From Zonotrichia leucophrys gambelii (lineage: Eukaryota; Chordata; Aves; Passeriformes; Passerellidae), in the NCBI RefSeq assembly GCF_028769735.1, contig NC_088172.1:93510951-93574950 (forward strand): DNA of 64,000 nucleotides. Reading direction: 5' to 3'. The position numbers and the translations under genes were made by a program. The notes beneath the pieces were generated by a model, which did no database searches, had not been told where the DNA came from, and worked only from the letters and a program-made list of their open reading frames with translations. Positions 1 to 13,083 of this stretch are shown piece after piece. Within the stretch, counting starts at the first letter, position 1. The number at the start of each line of letters is the position of its first letter.

Positions 1-1164
1 ATAGAGGGGTTTTTATTTATTTAGCCAATGTTTTTCAGTAGAATTTGGCGATGCTACTGAAGCAGTAGTCCAACACTGAATTTCAGTTTGTCCTCAGAGG
101 TGATAACCTCTGAGATATCAGGGATGGTAATCTAGAGACTTGACAGTTTCAGAGGGAAAAAAAAGAAAAGGAAGAAAGAAAAAGAAGGGGGGAGATAAGG
201 CTTTGACCCTGCTGAACTCTTTGAACCTAAAAGGCTGTTTGCTTCTAATATCTTTTGATCACCATCAGCTTTTGCCAGAGTAACACACATGACTTGAAGT
301 TAGGAACATAAGACTGGGAAAAATCAGTAAGATTGTAAGAGCTGGGGCATTAGTCTTTGCCTTTCTGCTCTCTCTGCTGTAATGGAATTTTTTTTTCTCT
401 CTGCAAATGTACTGAAGTTCACTAGTCTCACCCATTTGTACAGAGATTGCTTATTTCAGGGGGCTGAGTTCTGTCTTTAATCTGCTGTCTTCACCTTGTC
501 CCCATTCTTCCTTCTTTTCCATTCTCATGAGTCCTCATCTTCATCTCCTCATTTCCCACTAAATTACGTTGAAAGTCACTATTAAAACTCTTTTTAGTAT
601 TTTTTTTCCTCAGGCATTTTTAGATAGGTTTTGTGATTCACACCTTTAAGTTTCAGTTATATGTTCTTTCTGATATTGCCAGATATTTCTGTGGGGTTTG
701 TAAGTACACAATTATTCAAAAAGATTATACTGAGAAAAGAACAAGACCTGAAGTCTCCTCTGGACTGTAATTTGTGCAGCTCAGTTTACCACCCTAGAAA
801 AATCACTCCATTTTTTTATCCAGTGGCTTTCTTCCTGAAGCATTTCACAGATTGCATGGTGTCCTTTAGAGAATTTCGAATAGCACAGAGTGTTTCTTTG
901 CTTTTGGCTCATGGCTGTACCCTGATATCCCAAGGGCTAAAGGAAAAGGAAAACAAAAGAAAGCTGAGGCAGGAGTGTACTTAGTGAAAGAGTCAATCCA
1001 TGCTGGCATTTAAGTATTTAAATACAGTGCTTTGTTTGCTTTGCACTAGGCTGCTGTTGTGGACAGTTGAGCCGGAGGGTTCTAAGAGCGCCTGTTTGCC
1101 CATCTCATGTAAACCACAAACTACAACTATAGTGAGAATGTGGTGTCACATCCTGGCTGCCTCT

Positions 1165-1719
1165 GGGCCATTGTGCCAGCTGGCCAAGGGAGGGGATTCT
1201 CCTGCTCTGCCCTGCTCTGATGTGGCCTCACCTTGAGGCCTGTGAGCAGTTTTGGGCACCACAATATAAGAAAGACATTGGACTATTACAGTGTCCAGAG
1301 GATGGCCACAAAGATGAAGGACCTTGAGGGGAAGCTGTGTGAGGCCCCTTGGTCTGTTCAGCCTGGAGGAGGCTGAGGGGAGACCTCATTGCAGTTCCAG
1401 CTCCCTGTGAGGGGAAGAGGAGCAGCAGACATGGATCTCTTCTTCGTGGGGAGCAGTGACAGGACCCGAGGGAATGGCTTGGATTTGTGTCAGGAGAGAT
1501 TTACATTGGATATCAGGAAAAAGCTTTTCACCCAGAGGGTGCTTGGGCCCTGCAACAGGCTCCCCAGGGCAGTGCTCACAGCACCAAGCCTGGCAGAGTT
1601 GAAGAAGCATTTGGACAACAATCTCAGGCACACGCTGTGACCCTTGGGTTGTTCTGTGCAAGGCCAGGAGCTGGACTGGATGGTCCTGATGGGTCCATTC
1701 CAGCTCAGCTGATTCTGTG
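1165..1719 (+). mobile_element. CR1 non-LTR retroposon, 5'-truncated, sense to ALK
   Basis: This is a decayed 3' fragment of a chicken-repeat-1 LINE. It starts in the 'ccagctggccaaggg' region of ORF2, runs through the stretch about interfering 'gtccagaggatggccacaaagatg', and ends with 'gattctgtg', which resembles the usual ATTCTATG-type 3' end. The reading frame at 1389-1640 still shows the ORF2 C-terminal signature: DRTRGNG, then LDIRKKLFTQRVLG, then LPRAVLTAPSLAELKKHLD, ending at a stop. Upstream the frame is broken. In the family, ORF2 encodes endonuclease and reverse transcriptase; this copy cannot do so. It is the only CR1 here in the same direction as ALK, and it looks like the same subfamily as the antisense copy at 19410-19610. 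Confidence 0.9.
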
Positions 1720-2561
1720 TCAGACACAGCTAATCCTGTGGCATATATTTTTGCTGACTTTCTCTTATCCACATTCTCTCTGTACTCTGCCTCATTCCTT
1801 GCTTGGTAGGGCTGTTCTTTTCCATCTCCCCCTCTATCCTTTTTCCTGGCTCCTGCTCTTTGACTCACTTGCCAAGAGATGAGTTTTCTAGCCTGCATAT
1901 GAACTGCCCATGTTCTCTAGTGCCCTGTTTACAGAGACATGTATACATGTCAGAGTTTTGAGTGTTGCCCTTTGCTGGCACAAAGTAACGAGAGGAAATA
2001 ACCTTTTCTCCTTTCTTCCTTCCTGTTCTGTTTATTGTGATCAGAGAGAGAAAAAAAAAAAAAAAGCCAACAAAGATAAACGAAGTACAGAGCAGGATGT
2101 CTAATAGGGTCTGAAGGGCTTCCCTCCAGGGAGAAACTGCTTGAGACTTACTAACTTTTGCACATTTTACAGGAAAATGGTTGTTTCACTCTGAAATCTG
2201 AAATTGGTTTCAGAGGGGAAAAAGGTCTGAAACATTTGACAGAGGCTTCATTAATAGTTCTTGATGTTCTTCTAGTTCTTTGCATTTTCACGCCCTCCAT
2301 CATCAGGAACAAAGCAAATGTTACTTCAATAAGCTGATAATAATATGCATTTTCTTATTCACATATCCTGGTTCACAGCACATTAAGTTCATTCAAGTGA
2401 AGCTCTGGTCTATAGCTGAAAAGGAAAAATTGAAGATGTGGCCACTATTGACCCTCCAGCAGCATTGATCCAGGAGCACCAGTAATTCAGCATGCTTTGT
2501 TAAAGAAATCAATAGTGAAGACAAAGATCTTTAGCCAGTGGAACATCTTCTACCTGTGCAG

Positions 2562-2735
2562 GATCACAGAACCACTGAGGTTGAAGGGTACCTCTGGAAA
2601 TCATTTAGTCCAGCCCCTTTGCTCAAGGCAGAGCCAAACCAGGGTATTAGTACATAATGATAAGAGCCCTCTCCAGGCTAAACAATCCCAGATGTCCCAT
2701 CCTTGCTCCAGTCCATGGTGGTCGTTACCTGTGCT
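2562..2735 (-). mobile_element. CR1 fragment, antisense, internally deleted
   Basis: The typical inverted CR1 3' end is visible: 'atcacagaaccactgaggtt' followed by 'gaagggtacctctggaaatc' and 'atttagtccagcccc'. Further on, 'ctccaggctaaacaatccca' and 'tgctccagtcc' match segments that normally lie several hundred bases deeper in CR1. The element has therefore lost internal sequence. No coding capacity remains. The right-hand edge is uncertain because the copy is diverged. Confidence 0.75.
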
Positions 2736-3178
2736 ATCCATCTAACAGCCACTTACCAAAGCATCTGGAAATATTCCTCCTCTAGGGTTGAGAATCTCTC
2801 TTCTGCAGGCACCATCCATGTCTGAGTTACCTGAAGTGGGATGTTTATGGAAAGGGAGTTCAGGGCTTGTGGCAGAAGGGAACCTTGCCCCATCCATCCA
2901 TCCTGGAAAGTGTTCCTGCTCTCAGCAGGTTGCCACATTCACTGCTTTGACCTCAGGCTGCAGTTTCTGGGAGCCTTTAGCAGAGTTTTGTGGTGTACTC
3001 CTGTGTGTTGCATCTTTGCTTCACCCCTCTCATAATAAGTGAACTTCTTGAAGCTTTATGTAGTGGTGTATTGAGGATTTCAGGATGTCTTTCCCTGGCA
3101 TTTTGTAATCAAGCTCAGGAGATTACCTTGTGCAATAGTAACACGGGCAGGTCTTGTTCCAGGAGCAGCTGCAGTTGC

Positions 3179-3300
3179 TATATTTTACTTTTTTATTTTA
3201 TTTTGTATGGTTATTTTTTATTGTTATTTTATATGGTTTTATATGGTTTCTTTTATTTTATATGGTTTATTTTATATGGTTCCGTTATTTTTACATATAG
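3179..3300. repeat. AT-rich tandem array, TATATGGTTT-like unit
   Basis: The stretch is built almost only of T, A and GG doublets. The motif TATGGTTT recurs several times with variable T-rich spacers (TTTTATTTTATATGGTTT-like units). The copies are imperfect, so this looks like an old, slippage-prone minisatellite. I see no sign that it is transcribed separately or has a function. Confidence 0.75.
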
Positions 3301-4195
3301 TATGCTCATATGAATCAATATGGTCAGAGGAATAAGCCTGATTTTTTTTTTTTTTGTTTAGTCAGAGCTGTTTAGTAAAATTGAATTCACTTTGTTTGTC
3401 CACTCAGTGGTGTGTGGTTGAACAGAAATTCCCCAGGGAAGAATCTCTGTGTGCTTTTGAGCCAATTCCATTATTTTGTATATAATCATTGCTGTCTGAG
3501 AGATAGACACTAGATGTCTAACTAAAAAAAGTTGTAAGGCAAGATATTGAATTTACGCTGTTTGCATAAGCAGGCAGGAAATATAAAATATAGATTCACC
3601 ATTTCTTTTATTGCAGTGGGGTGATGATTTACATGGGGCATTACCTGCTTGGAAATGAATGTTTTGCAGTCTCTAAGGGCCTCAGGATATTGAAAGTAGA
3701 AGGGGAAGGGAGATGCCCAAATTTTTTAATTTTAAAATTTTTTAATTCCCCCTCCCCAACCCTGCCATGTAGTAGAAACTGCAAAACATATAAACAGCAG
3801 GATGGGATTGTTGGAGTTTCTTGTACTTGGCATGCTCTGAAAGGGGTTTGTTCACATTTGCAAACCAAAACCAAAAATCTGGAAGGCTGAAACAGAAAAT
3901 GACCAACTGCAACCAAAGCATTTGCTGCCTGTTTGTTCTGAATGTGCAATTGGCCTTGGTCTTTTAATTATAATCCGTGGAGATGGCTCTGTTCCCTACC
4001 CACCCTCAGGCTTCCAGGAGCACTGAGTGCTTAGGGCTTGGGTTGCTAATGCTATAATTGAAACAGCTGCTCTGCTTTCTAAGTACTTTATTCATTCACC
4101 TTCTAAAATGCTGATGGATCTGTGGCATGTTCTGGGCCTTTTCTGTAGATATGAATCTCAAACACAGCCACTTGCTAGATAGAACTACTGGAGAG

Positions 4196-4253
4196 CATTT
4201 GCCACAGCTTTTAGTGTGCTGTCCCATTTGCCACAGCTTTTAGTATGCTGTCT
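4196..4253. repeat. 29-bp tandem duplication, two copies
   Basis: Two adjacent 29-bp copies begin with CATTTGCCACAGCTTTTAGT at 4196 and 4225. They differ at two positions, G/A at unit base 21 and C/T at the last base. The near-identity suggests a recent slippage or local duplication event. Confidence 0.9.
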
Positions 4254-7200
4254 CAGTTTTCAAAGAGGGAAGAAAATGGGAGAAGGTGACAAAAAGGCTG
4301 CTCTGAGGCCACAGTGGTCTTTGGACTGAATTCACTTCACCTACAAGACCAGATGTCCTTATTCTGCATTATTCTCAATGACTTAAACTGACAGTGAATG
4401 TAAAATATTACTGGGCCAAAAGGTCATTATTTTTACATTCTGCACTGATTTTTATATTAGCACACACAGAGAAATGCCTCTTGGAATTGTGCTGTAAATG
4501 AGCAGAGCATGGGAGGGCCTGGCACTAATTCACCCCAGGCCAGGGGTTGCTGTACAGCCCTCCCTTTCTCTCCTGCCTTGGGACAGCAGTGACCAGGCTA
4601 AGCTGCTGCTGAAAAGCAACTTAGTCCTTGATAAAGTTTGAAAACTTCATGCAGCCCATAGACGCTGAAGTGTACCCATGGTCTTTCTCTGTACACCTTC
4701 CTTTGCCCACTGTTTTTCTCCTTGCATTCGGCTCAATTCCAAATTGCTGTCTAGAAAAGGAGAGTTTAGTCATCATGTCAGATGAATTCAACTTAATTAG
4801 TGGAAAGGCATCCCAGTGTGGGCTAATGGCAAAGCTGGTGTGAGGCTGACAGTGGCTGACATGGATATTTTCAGCAGGGCTGTGGCAGAAATGGAGCTAT
4901 AGATTAAAACACAAGCACTTGACTGGTCTGATGGAGCTGTAGCATAATTTCATCTTCTTTCAGCCCACTGCTCAGCACATCCCATGGGCTGAGGCAACTA
5001 GGACCTCCTTGTGACCGGAGTTCAGTATGTCCTGAGGCAATTTCCCTGAGCAAAAAGGGTGCAGGAGCATTTGGATTTGAACTCTTTAATTCCCCAGGAG
5101 CTGATTCACCCAAGAACAAGCTGAAACTGCATAAAGTCATTGAGCTAAGCAGAGGTAGGGACTGCTGTGGTTCATGGCTTGTTTTTTATTGAACAGCATC
5201 GATTGTTCTTGGCAGATATGGAGCCAGAGAGCTTTGTGGCTATGCCTGTTAGGGAAAATTAGAGGTCATTGTGGGACTTTGAGAGTCAATAAAAGTAAAT
5301 TTTGATGAAAAAGGCAAAACTCTACTTTGAAGTAGGCAACCTATGTAGAAAAGCAGAAGGGGAGGGAAAGAAAGAGTGGAAATTTTACTGTATTTCATAT
5401 CAGCCTACAGAACTTGGATTATGGTTCTGCTCAGGAGAGGAAGAACAGCAAGGAAATAATTCTAGAAAAGAGTACATTAAAAAATCCTCTTGATGTGGCA
5501 TGAAACAGATAATTAATGTTAAGAAATGCAGTTTTGGTGTTGCTTCCTAGTTTTTCCTACATATAGGTGATCTGACAATATGTACAGTTGGGCGAGGATG
5601 TTTTGCATTCCTGCAGCCTTATTTTCTGAAGTGCTCAAAGGTTGTTGCAGGTTCATATAGAAAAACTCATCCTTGTTCAGAGTATAATCGATATGTTATA
5701 TTGCAAACAGGGTTTAAGTCACAGGGTAGGAATAGTGCCTGAATTTGTTTGGCCTTTTTCACTGAGCTAAGTATTAACTTCATCAAGCCTCACAATACCC
5801 TCAGGTACCAAGTATACCTTTTTATACTGATGTTCATAGAAATGTCACAATGTTTCTGAAGTCATATTGAAATATCATGGCAAGGACCTTTTTCCTCATT
5901 TTTGCCCTGTGAGGCAATTGTGGAATGGTTTTTTTCCAGCCTTTGTCCAATACAAGTAAGCATGTAAGTGAGACTCGTTCTTTGAGGCTAAGCTCATATT
6001 TCTGTGCTCCTGAGCTTTCCAGGATGCTGCAGTGCATGGTCTTCTTCCGAGAAGGGTGTCTAAAGGCAAGGGCTATCTCAGAAAATATTATTGAATTGCA
6101 ATTACTGATGTTGTTAGAGAAAAGGACTACTTGCATTTGAAAAACAACTTAATGTAATACTAAGATGAACTAAGATGAGCAGCTTTGTCAGGACTGCTGT
6201 TTTGGGAATGCATGAAAAGGCCTAGGTATTTTCTTTATCAGTAAATACTAATGACAGTCATCATGTTTTCGTGTGCTTTTAGAATCAAAAACACCTTCAA
6301 TTTCATTGGCAGTATTAACCCAAGGAAATGAGCTTTTTGGTTTAGGAACCTTTTTATTTGATTGCGAGGAGCCAGTATATTATGCTGGAACATCTTGTGG
6401 AGTCTGTTTTCTATGCATGTTTCTTGTCAAGACTTTTCTATTTATGCTCTAAGGAAGTGTGTGTGCCAAATGTTGAGACTAACAGGCAAATGTATTCTGA
6501 GCTAAATAAAACAACTCCATGCTCCAGGTTCTGGGAAGCTGAGAAACCAGACAGTGTCTTAAACTCATACCTGCAGGCAGTGACAGATGCAATTGGCTAC
6601 TCCTGACTTCCCTTCTGGATGTTCAGTGTGGTTTGCTCTGATTCTCTTTCAGAAATACCCAGTACTAAATTCAGGAGATTTAGATCAGTGGGACAGAAAC
6701 AGTCTCAACATGTGTGGAAAAACTAGACTTGACTTTTGGTAGCATTTTTGAACCTACCCAGCAGATGTTACTGGTGTATGTGTTGCAGATGTGGTAAGAG
6801 GGGCAGATGTTGTTGTCAGCACTGGACATTGCTGTGGCTGCTGCCGTGTTGAAAGCAGCAGCAAACCTCACTTTGGTGGCATTTCTGTCTCTTTAAAGTT
6901 GACATTTCAGTTGTTAAGTGGTATGATCTGTCTGACTTCTGAAGTGTCATTTGCTCTGAAGAGCAGACACTGGCCTCCACATTCCTTCTCTTTGAGGACA
7001 CTGACAAAGTGACTGTTTTAGTCACTCTCTCTTTTTATTTTGAATTCCTTCTCCATTTGAAATTGAGTCATACAATTTAAAGGCCCCTTCCCCAACAGGG
7101 TAACTCTTGCAATACCTGCTGCATAAGCAGTAATGGATAAAAACTTTCTGCATTCCAAGCCTCATATTTCCCATCCTTCCTAATGAATAATTTCTTTCAA

Positions 7201-10200
7201 ATTACTGTCTTTGAAGGAAGTAAATTAAATTGGAAAAGAAAGTTTTTCATCAAGAAATGCATCTTTTATTTTCACACCTGCAATTTTCTTTCCTATTACC
7301 CCTCACATTGCTTGTGCATAGATATCCTCTGTATTGTACAGCAATATGGGAAGAATTTCACCTCTCTTTGCTCTGCACCATGTTTTATTCTTATTTACTT
7401 ATCTGTTTTGCATCTCATATGGCACATGCTCTGCCCAGTGCAATTATATGCTACCTCTGTGCTGCAGGCAAAGACTGGAAACAGCTGAAGTTATGGGAAA
7501 GGTGGTATTTGCTGAGGATAATCTGCCAGCCTTTTTTGTTTCTGGGAATCTCTAATACCCAGTCAGGCTAATTTTTTTCTTTCTAACCAGACAGCTTTTT
7601 ATGGGATTTGACCTGATGAAATGGGTTTTAGGAGCCTCTAGGAGGACTGTCTTGTAGTGGGCAGGAATGCCTGGAGTAGATGTTCTGTAAATCCTTCTGA
7701 GCCTGATGATTCAAACAGTTCTTCATCTAGTCTTTAATCTTGCTTTAGCTGTATTGATATCTGATTTTCAAGTTTAGGTTATTACAGCTGCTAGGTAATT
7801 GCAACATATTTGTAAAGGATAGACAGCAAGCACAGCTGTTCTCTTCAGTGAAATCTTCTTTCTCACTCGCTCTTTGAACCTAACTTTGAACCTCAAATTT
7901 TTCATGGCTTTATTTCCACCAGATAGGCAGTGAGTGGATAAAATATTCCTGTTCCCTTTACCTGTGCCATGAAAAGCCATTGCTGAGTGTGGAGGCAAAA
8001 ATCCTGCTTTAATTGGTCTCCCAGACACAGCTGTTGAGAACTAAATAATTTCAGAGTATTTTGCCACTACTCTTTCTTTTTAAAAGACAGTCTGTCTTTC
8101 TGAAGCCTTGACTGTATTTGGCTGTAATTAGGATTAGATTATTTTACTTCCAATATTTAAATAAAAAATGAGAACTACTCTTTGGGACACCTAAGCAGCC
8201 TTGTACATTGTGTTGAAAGGATGGAGTTTCCTTCTGATCCTCAAAGACAATTAAGTTACTCCCTGAAGCATGAAATTTAATTACCCTCATCAGAAGCATC
8301 ACAATGTAGTGGATTAGGACATAGGAATAAGAATGAGAAACTTTTATCTCTGATCCTAGTTCTATCTAACTCCTGACTAAATGAATCACATAACCTTGCT
8401 GTGCCTCCTTTTCACCCACCTGAAAAATGAGGTGTTTGATTTCTTTGCTGAAGTGCTGTGAGGTCTGTATAACCACCTAAAGATATTGTGGTTTGTATGA
8501 ATGCCCAGTGTTCCTGGGATTGCCCGGGCTTACATGTCGGCAACAATAACTGCAACTTGGTTTCATACAGTGAAATTTCATTTTTTGGCAGTGTTAGCTT
8601 TGTTAAAGAAAGTATAATCATATGATATACAAACAGGGAGAGGGCTACAAGAGGAGGTCACGCTAAAGAGCTGTTGTGCACCAGAAAGGTCTGCTGAGCT
8701 GTTCTTTTCACATCAGTTTTGGGGCTACATCTTGGATGTGATAGCTAATTTTAGCATCCCAGGAGTGCCTCCAACTATGTACTGCTTAAGAGGCACGAGG
8801 AAAGTTCCATTGTGTGTGGTTTAACTGGGGAATGTAAAGGAAAGTTCAGGGCCAGATGAACGCATTCCTCTGAGCAAGCTGTTGAGCTCTACTGTACTTG
8901 CAATTGCAGAAGGCTCTTGCTGGAGTGATTAGCCATGTCATGTCCATGGGGAGCTCCCACAAAAAACATCAGAACTGTTTATTGGATGTGATGAAGTAGC
9001 TAATTAAAATAATTGGTTCTGTCATTTAAAAAACCAACAATGCTTTGTCATGTCTCATCCACTCTTGTCCTATAGAGTTTTTATTTGATGAGTTTCTTAG
9101 CATGTCTAGAGCACTAAGTTTACATTTTGGAATGGTCAGTAACAAAAATTGTCCTGTAAAAACCTGGTTTACTCATTCCACAGACTTTTTGAAAAGATTA
9201 ACTGAAATAACAATAACACTGCCATTTATTTAGTGGGTTACCTTCCACCGGAAAATTGATTACTCTCTTGGAAAGAGGTATGCCCTCCACCACACAGCAT
9301 AAATTCAAAGTCTGACTTTGAATCCCTCTGCAGTTCCTCTGCTCTTTGTTCCAGGGCTGAGTCAGTATTAAATCCCATTGAAAGTTTTTCATTTGTAATC
9401 ACAAAAATAAGATTTAATTGTGAGTGTGCAGTTCTTCAGTCAGCTACCTTTTCAGTTCTTCACAGTGCTGAAGGACAAGTCTTCACATTTTCAGAGGAGG
9501 GAATGTCTTCAAACAAGTTAGGAAGTCAAAATCTTTGTATGAGTGAGTTTTCTAGCTGACATTCAAAAAGGCAGTTAAAAATAATGTTTTAACTCTGTGG
9601 AAGTTAACAAGGACAGGTATTTTTTCTGTAGGTTTTATCTTCTGCCATTTGAATAGTTTTTCCCACGAAGAGTGTTTTCCCGTGTGTTGTGTTTGTGTAA
9701 CATGCTCTCTGCACAGGAGAAGGGTCCACTACCAAAGAAACTGTAGTGGCTTAACTGCAAACTTCCATTGTTGGCCAGGAATAAGTAGAACATTAAAAAA
9801 TATCCTTCATAGTCAACTTGTGTTTCACTGAAGCCTAAAGCAGTTTCTTCCATATTGCAATATCTTCCCAGCTGTACAATTCCCAGTGGAGCAGCTGTAC
9901 AAAGGAGCCCAGCACTGCAATTCTAGAGAGAGGGTAGATTTAACCTCCTTTCCAGCACTCATGAGGGGGTATAATTGCATTTTGGAGTCAAAATCCTGTT
10001 GGACTCCTGTTGCAGGCAAGGTAATTACTCAATGCCTGGCTTATTGGTCAAACCAAGCACAGTTACAGCACATTTTCTTGGGGGGAGGTGGCAGTGGTTT
10101 TAGTTTCATCTTAAAAGCACTGAAAGAATAACAGGAAAGAAAATCATTGCAATTTTTTTAATTTTGTCTTTTTAATGGCAAAACTTTTGTGAAAGCATCT

Positions 10201-13083
10201 TCTAAAGGCATTTTGAGGAAAGGGTGGGAAAGCTTTCTTGAGCCAATCACAGGGATGTTAAAGGTCTGATCCAATGACACTAATAAAGGTCTCAGCTGTA
10301 TTTAACCTACCAGTCACAGTTTTGTCTTGCTTATGCAAAAGGCCAAAGAAAAGGGTAGAAAGACAGTCGGCATTAAATCAATAGAGGAAAAGGGATACTA
10401 TTTTTCTTTCCCTTAAAAAGTAAAGTTTTCCCATTTTTCTTGCTCTAATAAAGTAAAATTATCAATGAGCAGAGGAATTAACATTGCAAATTTTGTGTTG
10501 CACATTAAGAATTTCCTCCTTTAATGTTAAATAATCGCTTGCATTACTGTATAGTATTTTTATTCATTTCCATTTTCCAAGACTATATTATCAAGCTTTA
10601 AATTCTGGACCTGATGTCATTTAAGCAATTTTAGGGTCAGTATACTGAAATTACTCTAAAGTTGATAATTAAAAATAATTGCAAGGCAATGTATTATATT
10701 GTTTGAATTAATGAAAAAAAGAGTTTACCCAGACTCCTGTAGATGATTTTATTTCTAATCCTGTCTCTATAAATTTTATTTGCATCCTCTTGAAAACATT
10801 TTTTCATTTTCTGTTGACTGGAGCCTGAAAAGGTCTTATCTGCTTCTTTGTTTCTGCAGTGCCCATTAATTGTTGAAGCAAAGTCTGAAGCAGTATGGAG
10901 GCAAGATTAAAACATATTATAAACTTCTGCATAATTATGCAGGGGCATGCAGGATGAAAAAGTTATGTTCTTTCCCCTATTTATCCATTAAAGAGAAAAA
11001 ATTCTCATTTGGATTCCTAGTGCTAATTTTAATTCCACCCTTAACAAGGTTTTGTTCTCAAAACTCAGTTTCTAATATTTTCACTGCTGCAGGCAGATTT
11101 TGATGTGAAATACTCTGACACAGCTGCTATTATTTATATTTAATTTTTTAATTCCCAAAAGTTTGCAGAACCTTTTACCAAAGAGAGAAAATCTAAGCCC
11201 TTGCCAAGATACATTGCATTTTTCTTGCAGCCACACCATGATGAGTGCTGGTGGCAGCAGGAGTATTTTACATGAGCACCTCAACCTGAAGAAATAAAAT
11301 CACACTGTCACTCAATTTAGCTATGAGGAGTCTGTTAAATTCCACAATTTTTAATCTGGGAAAGTGGAGGTGAGAGCAGAATACAGCTTGAATTAACAGA
11401 ACAGTTGTCTCAAGGAGAGGAGATAGTTGGAAGTTCTTGTGTTCCCTCAACCTGCCATTAATTGTTGCTGGGAGCACATGAGCTGATTCATGACCCTTGG
11501 AGGGCCCATGCAGCTCTTTATTCCCCACAACACAGTCCAGTCAGCCCTGATTTACTGTGATTTAAGCTTTGGTTCTTTGGGGCTTCTTGCTGATAATTTC
11601 CATAGTTTTGTTGTAAGTTGAAGCCTTGCTTTCAAATTTTCTGTGGAAGTGAGAAAGTGGTGGGTCTGTCAAAGCTAGGACAGTATTCTGGGTGAAACTT
11701 AACTTCTGCTGTTGGGCCAGTGCAAGCTGGCCCCTGAAGACATAGGTGGTGGCACAGGTGGCAGCACAGGTGTCAGGCTGGCTGACAGCACAGAAATTAA
11801 TTCTACCTTCCAGAAGTAGCTGAAAGTCTGGGGAATGATCACAAAGATGATTGCTGTACATGGGAGTAAACTGGAGTCCCAAAGCTTGCTGCAATCAAGC
11901 ATTTTGAAACCCCTCTTTAACAGGATGAAAGAGTATGTGAGTGTTAATTGGATTCAAAATCATTTAGCCATGAAGGGAGACAAATGCAGGATTGCAAGTA
12001 TACTTGAGAGTTCTAGCACTTCTTTTTTTTTTAATGCACTGCCTCTAAGAGATCATCCTGACTTGAACTTGCAATTAATCAGTGCTGGCATTACCCAGAG
12101 GAGCATGCAAAATGGCATCCAAAGCATTAGTGTATCGATTAGAATTAATCAGGAGAATGTTCCTTCTGAAGCTACATGTTGCATGAACAACCAGAGTGTC
12201 TTAGCTACCTCTCAAGTTTCCATGACAACTGGATTGTGGCTTCTGAAACCTAGAGCCTGGCCAACTGAGTCATGGATGGGGGGCTGAAGAAAAGTTAGGC
12301 TACAGAAAAGTACTTTGGCTTGTTTGGGATCTAGCACCTCACCCCTGCAGATCTGAGAGAGACCAAAAGTTGTGTCCAGCACACCTTCACATTAAGGACT
12401 GAGTATGAAGAAGCCATTTGAAAATGCAGCCCTTGCTGTCCTGTGTAAACCTGGGCTCAGGTTCTGTCAGCAGTGTTTTCTGTTATGGAGAAAAGCCTTC
12501 TGAGAGAAACCCCAGGTGTTGCCCAGGCTTTCTTTAAGCAACTAATTCTTTCTACGCAACACCCTCATCCAGGTCTGAACTTTTCTAAAGTCTGAAAATA
12601 TTTGTATCTACGATTTTGGGTTACTCTGTCACTGAAGAGCACAGTGTTATTAGTTTCTGTCTAAACTGATGTATACTGCAGATTCTAGATATCTGAGACC
12701 ATTTCTTTCTTAATGCAGCTTCAGTGAAAGACCTGATGGATCTGACTTGTAACAAGACATTGAGCAGTGCCTAAGCAATGCAACATAGTGTGTTGCTTTG
12801 CAGTATAAAAGTTTAAATTAAAATGTTAAACTGCAGAATTTTTTACTGCTTGAGGCAGTATCCAGAGAGATCATCATGGTTATTATGGCCACTGTTGTGG
12901 TAGAAATAGGCCATGATGTTGAAGGCTGTGTGATGATAGCTCTGGGTACAATAAGTGATGCCTTTTTCCTTAGAGTTGCCAGCTTAGTGGGCTGATTGAT
13001 CACTCTGTAGAGTGCTTGGAGGTCATGCAGAGGATAACAGGACTAATCTGTTACCTGCTGTTGTTTGCTTTTGGGTCCTGTGT

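Noticed and set aside
1386..1898. 170-codon minus-strand open frame
   Set aside because: Most of it is the reverse complement of the CR1 copy at 1165-1719, whose real ORF2 remnant is on the + strand.
11835..12287. 150-codon + strand open frame in intron 4
   Set aside because: The amino-acid composition looks random, no motif is seen, and it is not flanked by exon-like splice sites that fit ALK phases.
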